Source of the DNA: Chloroflexota bacterium
GTDB lineage: Bacteria > Chloroflexota > Anaerolineae > Anaerolineales > Anaerolineaceae
Reading direction: 5' to 3'
NCBI GenBank assembly: GCA_029556265.1
Contig: JAKQFH010000026.1
Location: 51,308 to 115,307 of the forward strand
DNA: 64,000 bases
The notes beneath the pieces were generated by a model. The model was not told the DNA's origin. It searched no databases and saw nothing but the letters and a program-made list of their open reading frames with translations. Each line of letters opens with the position of its first letter. Positions within the stretch are counted from its first letter, which is position 1. The position numbers and the translations under genes are program-made. Of this stretch, positions 58,878 through 64,000 are shown piece by piece.

Positions 58878-60857
58878 TCAGGCTGGGTTTCCAAGGTCGC
58901 TGTCAGGAGGTTTAGCCTCCGTATCGGCTTCGACAGCATTGGAGGCAGCCTCCGCTTCCTGGCGCATAATACTCCTGGCGATATTTTCCAGCGCGACGCG
59001 CTGCTTGCGGTATAAATCTGCTTCAGAAACTGCCAATTTTCGGGCGACCTCACGCACTTTTTCCCCCTGGATGAACTTCAAATCAAGAATGTTGTACAAA
59101 ATCCAGTCGCTGGTGAGTTTGCGTTCGCCTTCCGGTTTGCTTTCCTCAATGGATTGTTTTAATATCGCCCGCAGGGCGTTTGTCCGGCTTCCGTCGAAGT
59201 TATCGCTTTGAGACTTTACCAGACGTAAGTTCAGCAGCGGGTTGTTCGTCAGTTTTGGACCGCCCCAATAATGCGTGAGCGCGTCCTTGACCCAGTCTGT
59301 AAATTCCCCGGGCACCTGGGAGCTCCCGTTACGATAAATACCCCTCTGGTTGTAGCTGGAACTGGAAATTAATTCCTGAATGTAATCAACTTCCGGCTGC
59401 AAAACGGAAAGCGAATTAAGCACCTGCAGCTGCAGCGCCCGGTCCTTCAAGGCCAGTGTCGCCCGGTCTGCCAAAAGCGCCACCGCGTTCAGCTGCTCCG
59501 GTAAAAACGCCTCCTCTGCCTCATCCGGGAAACCGCAAATCCCAAACAAACGGGATTGTTCAATGTCCTGCTGATAGGTAAGCGGGATGAGCCGGAAAGC
59601 CCCCAGAGACACCATCTCCCGGGGCGACTGCTGGTCTGGTTGAACAGCGCGGATAAGCTCACCAGTTTCCGGCAGTTTATCCAAAATGTGTCGGTCACCC
59701 GCGTGAATGATATAGTTCACCGCTCCATTTTCGATGACCGCGATAAACGCGCCGCGCACCTGCAGCTGATCGCAAATGGACGCTGTGATGATTTCCAGGA
59801 ATTGGTCCAGGTCTTTCTCGGTCAGCATACGCTCTTCCAGGGTCCGGATCAGGCTCAGGTCCTCCCTATCCGCGCCAAAAAAGAGCATTTTTTCCAGGTA
59901 CGGCGCGAGGAGCGTGATAAAGTATTCCAGGACCAGAATTGTTCCCACCATCACCACGGGGACGTAGGGAATATATGGGTCGCCAAACGTCAGACCATAC
60001 CGGCGAACAATCGTCGTGGCGCCCAGCGTCATCATCGCCACGAAAGGGCCGCGCATCAGCCAGCGAAACAGGCGGCTTTTTATCGCGCGGTCAGTCCAGT
60101 TCAGCCCGAAAAAAGAAACAACGTAAGCAATCGCCACCAGCGCGACACCGGTCAAAATCGCGCTGAGAATCGTCAGCAGCCAAAAAAAGTCGGGGTTATG
60201 CGCGAAGAGCGTGCTGCCGTGAAACAGGAACAGCGCGCACGTGACAGCGGGAGCGCCGGCGCCGATAAAAAGGTAAAACAAACGCCGGCGGGTTGTGGTG
60301 GTGTTGCTGCGTAAAACTGCCCGGAAAAGATTATAGAAAGAAAGCGCAATGACGGTTAGATAATACGCGCCGAAAACGGCGGTAAACGGCAAGGTTTCCA
60401 GATATGCCACCGGCGCGCGTTCCCCCGCCAATTCACCGACGGTAATGTGGAGCGGAACCAGAACCGCCCAAATTAAAGACAGCAGCGCGAATATCCGCAC
60501 CAAAAGCGTTCGCCGGCCGCGGCTGGGGCGCCCTGTCAGCGTCAACAAAGCGTCAGATAAATAGAAATAACCTGCTGGCAAAAGAGCCATCATCATCCAG
60601 CGCAAGCTCAGCCAGGCTTGAATGATGTTCGGCGCGTTCGAGATGTTGGCAATCGTATCACTGCTGAAAACAATGGTAACGAGCGTCAGGATGATGATAA
60701 AGCTTCTGGCGACGCCGTCCCGAAAATTGAAACTCAGCGAATACATCACGATCGCGATCGCGGTAATCGCAACCCCGGCGTTCAGGATCTGGGCGATTAT
60801 TTTGAGAACGCCGGTGAGTGTAAGCGCAGGTACATTCATAAACAAAGAAATATCCAT
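58878..60857 (-). CDS. 7TM-GAF-HTH membrane regulator
   Basis: A 659-residue protein with seven or eight membrane segments in residues 15-320, a GAF-like region at residues 345-500 (TEKDLDQFLEIITASICDQL, then RGAFIAVIENGAVNYIIHAGD), and a helical C-terminal region whose segment VREVARKLAVSEADLYRKQRVALENIA (residues 596-622) looks like a helix-turn-helix of sigma-factor region 4 type. No histidine-kinase or GGDEF domain follows. I infer a membrane-bound one-component transcription regulator. It shares one base with the GNAT stop upstream (TGATG). The final 25 residues are acidic and disordered. Confidence 0.75.
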   Translation of the reverse strand: MDISLFMNVPALTLTGVLKIIAQILNAGVAITAIAIVMYSLSFNFRDGVARSFIIILTLVTIVFSSDTIANISNAPNIIQAWLSLRWMMMALLPAGYFYLSDALLTLTGRPSRGRRTLLVRIFALLSLIWAVLVPLHITVGELAGERAPVAYLETLPFTAVFGAYYLTVIALSFYNLFRAVLRSNTTTTRRRLFYLFIGAGAPAVTCALFLFHGSTLFAHNPDFFWLLTILSAILTGVALVAIAYVVSFFGLNWTDRAIKSRLFRWLMRGPFVAMMTLGATTIVRRYGLTFGDPYIPYVPVVMVGTILVLEYFITLLAPYLEKMLFFGADREDLSLIRTLEERMLTEKDLDQFLEIITASICDQLQVRGAFIAVIENGAVNYIIHAGDRHILDKLPETGELIRAVQPDQQSPREMVSLGAFRLIPLTYQQDIEQSRLFGICGFPDEAEEAFLPEQLNAVALLADRATLALKDRALQLQVLNSLSVLQPEVDYIQELISSSSYNQRGIYRNGSSQVPGEFTDWVKDALTHYWGGPKLTNNPLLNLRLVKSQSDNFDGSRTNALRAILKQSIEESKPEGERKLTSDWILYNILDLKFIQGEKVREVARKLAVSEADLYRKQRVALENIARSIMRQEAEAASNAVEADTEAKPPDSDLGNPA

Positions 60858-61396
60858 CAGTTGATAGGTTTGTCAAAAAATAGAGCGGGGTCATGGTTGG
60901 GGAAATACTGGTCCAGATACCCACACATCTGATAGCCAAGCTTCTTAACCATCTGCACAGCTGGGTCGTTGCGCATCTGGATTTCCATGAGGACGCGCCG
61001 CGCCTTCTGTTCGTGCGCCCAGGCCTCGCAAGCCAAAAGCAAACCGCTGCCTACGCCTTTCCGGCGCATAAGCGGCGCAACAACCAGATCGGTAACCCGG
61101 GCGGTGTCCCTGATGCGTTGGTTTTCAAGCGCCACATAAGCGACCAGCTCACCCATCACCAACCCGACAAAAATCGCGGCGGCGTCTGCCCAGGAATGGA
61201 TTAAGGTTGTTTCATCTTTGGGGTATTTGATATTTACCGGGCGGGGCAGGTAAACGCGCTCAAAATTGCTCGCGAAACTGGTTTTATCACTCCTTAAATC
61301 CAATTTATAGGCAAATTCGCTCCGGGAATTGTGGTTAATCCCAACCATGTGTTCCAAATCCGCCTGCCGTGCTGCCCGTATTTCCAATTCAGCCAT
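60857..61396 (-). CDS. GNAT acetyltransferase
   Basis: A 179-residue GNAT domain protein. Motif A is VAPLMRRKGVGSGLLLACEAWA, the acetyl-CoA-binding RxxGxG. The end VKKLGYQMCGYLDQYFPNHD is typical. It resembles RimI/ribosomal-protein acetyltransferases, although no substrate can be assigned. It overlaps the 7TM-GAF-HTH gene by one base and probably is co-transcribed. GAGGATC ahead of the ATG supports the start. Confidence 0.9.
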   Translation of the reverse strand: MAELEIRAARQADLEHMVGINHNSRSEFAYKLDLRSDKTSFASNFERVYLPRPVNIKYPKDETTLIHSWADAAAIFVGLVMGELVAYVALENQRIRDTARVTDLVVAPLMRRKGVGSGLLLACEAWAHEQKARRVLMEIQMRNDPAVQMVKKLGYQMCGYLDQYFPNHDPALFFDKPIN

Positions 61397-61409
61397 GATA
61401 TATGATCCT

Positions 61410-62111
61410 CTACTTCGCCGGCGCGATCACTTTTACCATGATGACGCAAGCTGCTGTCTGCTCTCCCTGGTTATCCAGGGCAGTCAACCTGAGCAAATAA
61501 TCCCCCGGGACAAGATTCGTTGTGTACCAGAAACCCAGGCTGGATTCTATTCGCACGCCGCTGCCCGCGGCAATTGTTTGCCAGTTTGGCTCCTGCCCCA
61601 AGGTTGAATATTCGTATTTGTAAGATCCGTAATTCGGAGTGTTTACGGATCCAATCAACTCCACCACGCCGCTGATCTCATCGCCGTGCTTTGGCTCTGA
61701 GATTTCCAATGTTCCTGCCTGGCAGTTGCTTTCGATGCCCTCGATTTGCGCCTGAGGATAGCGCGTTGGCGTCGGCGTAGCGTCCGTCGGAACAGGTCCG
61801 GCTGGCAGGGTGGTCGTTGGCGTGCCTAACACGCTAATCGTCGGGGTCGCGTAAAGGGGTTGTTGGGCAAGTTCTCCCGCCAGGAATGTTGCCACGATAA
61901 ACTCACCTACCGCCAGCAACGCGACCAGCATCATCACCGTCGCGGCCGAGGCGACTTTTGTTTGAGCCGCCTCGCGCTCCAAGCCAAAAACCGAAGTTCT
62001 CCGTTCATTCAAAGCAAGCATCAGCCGGCGCAAATAAACTATCGCGACCACGCCGAGAATCAAGTAGATCGGGACTTCGAAGTCCGCGAGGAATTTTATG
62101 ATGGCATCCAT
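61410..62111 (-). CDS. Membrane protein with an extracytoplasmic beta-sandwich domain
   Basis: A 233-residue protein of no named family. Two membrane segments (residues 8-25 and 52-74) flank a cytoplasmic loop; a Thr/Pro-rich linker (residues 82-118) leads to a C-terminal beta-sandwich domain (ISEPKHGDEISGVVELIGS, then GDYLLRLTALDNQGEQTAACVIMVKV) resembling an Ig-like fold. ATG 62111 is used instead of an upstream frame opening that would enter the purine phosphorylase gene; the ribosome binding site is unclear. It lies 13 bp before the GNAT gene. Confidence 0.72.
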   Translation of the reverse strand: MDAIIKFLADFEVPIYLILGVVAIVYLRRLMLALNERRTSVFGLEREAAQTKVASAATVMMLVALLAVGEFIVATFLAGELAQQPLYATPTISVLGTPTTTLPAGPVPTDATPTPTRYPQAQIEGIESNCQAGTLEISEPKHGDEISGVVELIGSVNTPNYGSYKYEYSTLGQEPNWQTIAAGSGVRIESSLGFWYTTNLVPGDYLLRLTALDNQGEQTAACVIMVKVIAPAK

Positions 62112-62163
62112 GGTTACTACTGACAGCCAGGCAAGCGGGCTGGTGTTAAGGGCGCCCGCAAGG

Positions 62164-63000
62164 CTATAAGCTCGCGAGCACGCCCTTAATGATGGTTGTA
62201 AGTTTGGGCACAATGACCTTTCCGGCTTCCAGAACCTCTTCGTGGGAGGCGATGTTAGTTCCGTTCAAGTCAATTTTGTTCGAGATCCCAGAAATTCCTA
62301 ACACGCGCTGCCCGCCGTGGCGCGCCACGATTGCCTCCGGCACTGTGGACATTCCTACCGCGTCGGCGCCAGCCAACCGTAAGAAACGGCAATCCGCTGG
62401 CGTTTCAAATGAGGGACCAGAAAGTCCGGCATAAATGCCGCGCCGCACATTCAGGTTGGCTTCATCGCTCACCTTTTGGGCGAGCGCGATTAATTCCTGA
62501 TCGTAAACCTGGCTCATATCCGGAAAACGGGGACCGAATTCATCCAAATTGGGTCCGCGTAAAGGGTTCGGGCCGGTCATTGGAAGGAGAGAAAGGTGGT
62601 CGGTAATCAGCATCAGGTCTCCGGCAGAATAATCCGGATTAATCCCGCCGGCCGCGTTCGTAAGCACAACCGTCCGAATTCCCAGCCGCTGCATCACGCG
62701 CACCGGAAGTCCAATCCGCGACATGCTGTAACCCTCATAATAATGCGCCCGCCCCTGCAGCACCAGGATGGCCTTGCCCATCAGTCTGCCGATCACCAGG
62801 CGCCCGCTGTGCCCTTGCACGGTTGAGACCGGCCAATGCGGGATTTCGCTGGTGGGGATAATTGCCGGACTTTCCACTTCGTCCGCCAATGGACCCAGCC
62901 CGGAGCCCAGAATCAGCGCGATTTTAGGTTGAATCGAAATCCGACCGCGAACGACCGCTGCCGCTGTGTCAATTTCTTGCATTGTAATGATATCCGACAT
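62164..63000 (-). CDS. Purine nucleoside phosphorylase
   Basis: A 278-residue trimeric-type PNP that cleaves inosine and guanosine with phosphate. Features: ALILGSGLGPLADEV, VQGHSGRLVIGRL, LQGRAHYYEGY, LTNAAGGINPDYSAGDLMLITDHL, and AGLSGPSFETPAD and AVGMSTVPEAIVARH. The Asn of the base site lies in GISGISNKID. GAGGTGATGC before the ATG is a good ribosome binding site, and TATAAT is at 63029-63034. The MTA phosphorylase at 49936 is a separate family member. Confidence 0.95.
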   Translation of the reverse strand: MSDIITMQEIDTAAAVVRGRISIQPKIALILGSGLGPLADEVESPAIIPTSEIPHWPVSTVQGHSGRLVIGRLMGKAILVLQGRAHYYEGYSMSRIGLPVRVMQRLGIRTVVLTNAAGGINPDYSAGDLMLITDHLSLLPMTGPNPLRGPNLDEFGPRFPDMSQVYDQELIALAQKVSDEANLNVRRGIYAGLSGPSFETPADCRFLRLAGADAVGMSTVPEAIVARHGGQRVLGISGISNKIDLNGTNIASHEEVLEAGKVIVPKLTTIIKGVLASL

Positions 63001-63028
63001 GCATCACCTCATAAGTTTTCTTGGTGCG

Positions 63029-63034
63029 ATTATA
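63029..63034 (-). promoter_or_regulatory. -10 element of the purine phosphorylase gene
   Basis: Minus-strand TATAAT, 28 bp ahead of the ATG. No good -35 is seen. Confidence 0.45.
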
Positions 63035-63200
63035 TCATTGTGAGGGTGATGCGGGGAAATGCAGGGGCGGGCGGCTTTGCTGCTGGCAGCAAACCAGCTT
63101 CGTCAGAAGAGCAAAAATTACCTGCGGGCTGCTCTGCCTTAGCGGCGCCTCGTCAGCCGGGCAAGGTCGCATTCGCTGGCAAAGGGCGCCTTTCATAGAC

Positions 63201-63230
63201 AAAAAGGCTGACCTGTAGGTCAGCCTTTTA
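63201..63230 (-). terminator. Rho-independent terminator after cspA
   Basis: Stem AAAAGGCTGACC/GGTCAGCCTTTT with a 4-base loop, ending in T5 on the minus strand. It follows the cspA stop by about 20 bp. Confidence 0.92.
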
Positions 63231-63250
63231 GGTAATTGGCTAATTTAGGC

Positions 63251-63463
63251 TTACAGAACCTTCACATCCTGCGCCTGAGGGCCTTTGGCGCCCTGGGCGA
63301 CAGTGAATTCAACTTCCTGATTTTCCTGCAAGGTCTTGAAGCCATCGGAAATGATAGCGCTGTAGTGCACAAAGACATCCTTGCCACCTGAATTGCGGGC
63401 GATGAAACCAAAACCCTTTTCACTATTGAACCATTTCACGGTTCCAACTTCACGTTCTGACAT
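63251..63463 (-). CDS. cspA: Cold-shock protein (CspA family)
   Basis: A 70-residue cold-shock domain protein. RNP1 is KGFGFIARN (near residue 15) and RNP2 is VFVHYSAI (near residue 31), the two single-stranded nucleic acid-binding strands. Length and content are standard. GAGAGGATC lies about 9 nt ahead of the ATG at 63463. A promoter 100 nt upstream gives the long leader expected for cold-inducible Csp genes, and a terminator follows. Confidence 0.97.
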   Translation of the reverse strand: MSEREVGTVKWFNSEKGFGFIARNSGGKDVFVHYSAIISDGFKTLQENQEVEFTVAQGAKGPQAQDVKVL

Positions 63464-63570
63464 TATGTACTGATCCTCTCTATAAATAAAAAAAGTTTTA
63501 TTTGATCAATGGGGGTTTACTGCCGGGTGACAAGCACTTTGAAGAGCAAACTTCCATATACAACCTTCGT

Positions 63571-63599
63571 ATATTACTACAAGATATTTTATTTGTCAA
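63571..63599 (-). promoter_or_regulatory. cspA promoter with long leader
   Basis: Minus-strand TTGACA (63594-63599), 17-bp spacer, TAATAT (63571-63576). The transcript is expected to start near 63563, leaving about 100 nt of 5' leader. Confidence 0.75.
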
Positions 63600-63845
63600 A
63601 ACCTATTTTTTGCGCTTGTCAAGGGCAATCTTCAGCGGATGATCGGGGTGCGGGCAGAGCGAAACGGAACTTCGCCCGTATTCTTGTTATCAACTGCGAA
63701 TAATTGACTTCCATATTTTATTCAATGCGCCATCTTAAGCTGATTGGCGCTCTGTCTTTTTCACGCTTTGAATCGGCATTTTCTTATCTGCGGTATTTGC
63801 ACAACTTCACCCACCGGTCACAACAGCAGTTTTTTAACCGGGCTT

Positions 63846-63910
63846 AGCGTTTTTCCCGAAACACAGCTTAAGCAACCCCACTCCCTGCTCTGCGTTTCTT
63901 CGAAACACAG
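63846..63910 (+). promoter_or_regulatory. Paired imperfect palindromes, candidate operators
   Basis: Two related sites, GCGTTT-N5-GAAACACAG (63847-63866) and GCGTTT-N4-GAAACACAG (63892-63910), share an exact 9-bp right arm placed 44 bp apart, near four helical turns. They precede a TACAAT -10 at 63915-63920. Both sites could bind a dimeric regulator of the gene at the right edge. Confidence 0.45.
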
Positions 63911-64000
63911 ATGGTACAATAAGCTCCTATGCCAGGAAAAATTTGTATTCTCTTATCGGAGTGGGCCTAAATTGAGCCTTCGCTATTGCTCATTGGCGAG

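Larger units (their letters stand above)
63464..64000. other. Gene-free right end of the window
   Basis: After the cspA promoter at 63571-63599 I see no supported gene to base 64000. A 64-codon frame at 63509-63703 has no start context or motif. Two imperfect palindromes are at 63846-63866 and 63890-63910, and a TACAAT at 63915-63920. A 13-codon frame starts at 63929, and a TTG frame from 63972 stays open to the edge, with GGAG upstream, and may be the beginning of the next gene. Confidence 0.6.

Noticed and set aside
59556..60314. 252-codon plus-strand frame inside the 7TM-GAF-HTH gene
   Set aside because: Low-complexity Gln/Arg/His text, antisense, and no start signal.
63509..63703. 64-codon plus-strand frame near the right end
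   Set aside because: It overlaps the cspA promoter, has no ribosome binding site and no recognisable domain.
1..64000. Prophage, transposon or genomic island
   Set aside because: No integrase, transposase, flanking repeats or phage structural genes were found, and codon use looks even throughout.

Overview
The window looks like a contiguous chromosomal stretch of a moderately GC-rich bacterium. Family resemblances (a sufCBD operon, DUF4332 protein, multi-GAF phosphatases, FhaA/FhaB next to a SEDS protein, mreBCD-mrdA-rodA) suggest Chloroflexota, probably class Anaerolineae. That placement is inference from protein family content, not a computed phylogeny. I see no rRNA, prophage, insertion sequence, integrase, CRISPR array or resistance island. 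Gene density is high, many genes overlap by ATGA-type junctions, and one tRNA (Gln, CUG) is present.

Layout. 1-3108: the end of a [NiFe]-hydrogenase maturation operon (hypF fragment, hypC, hypD, hypE). 3240-4756: a methyltransferase and a PIG-L deacetylase behind their own promoter. 4766-8716 (minus): sufC-sufB-sufD plus a small SH3-like protein. 8782-10242: a LysM protein and a repeat-bearing DhaL-like protein. 10293-12166: a DUF4332 protein, then a SufR-like regulator, a SufT-like assembly factor and rubredoxin. 12195-13401: an orphan MsmK/UgpC-type ATPase. 13531-15804 (minus): two membrane proteins, one with a spermidine-synthase-like domain. 15981-22539 (minus): the rod-shape operon mreB-mreC-mreD-mrdA-minC-rodA followed by tRNA-Gln.

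22802-28682: a zinc-ribbon coiled-coil protein, then minus-strand yggT, yggS, yfiH, a DUF2085 membrane protein, a Tat-exported L,D-transpeptidase, smpB and an SH3b protein. 28745-31880: a zinc-ribbon protein, a DegV protein, an RluA-type synthase and radC. 31958-37920: an RsbW-like kinase with a six-GAF SpoIIE phosphatase, then a ParB-like/double-Usp protein. 38108-43936: PfkB kinase, parA, parB, amidohydrolase, tandem GNAT and a DsbA-like protein. 43969-47275 (minus): DUF554, a cobalamin adenosyltransferase homologue, a peptide-binding protein and secG.

47533-53426 (plus): a PHP hydrolase, fhaA, fhaB, MTA phosphorylase, and a SEDS (FtsW/RodA) protein fused to a penicillin-binding-protein domain. 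53431-63599 (minus): tyrS, lgt, a CDP-alcohol phosphatidyltransferase, ftsK, a 7TM-GAF-HTH protein, a GNAT, a membrane protein, a purine nucleoside phosphorylase and cspA. The right edge carries paired palindromes before a gene that runs off the window.

The strongest leads are these. The SEDS-PBP fusion has lost all three transpeptidase motifs. MinC in the mre operon has no neighbouring minD and lacks the RSGQ motif. A LysM plus degenerate-DhaL module carries three 69-bp in-frame repeats. Two regulators have unusual architectures (ParB-like plus two Usp domains; 7TM plus GAF plus HTH). Several genes have a -10 hexamer exactly 6 nt before the ATG, suggesting leaderless mRNAs. Iron-sulfur assembly, cell-wall elongation and FHA signalling are the functional themes.
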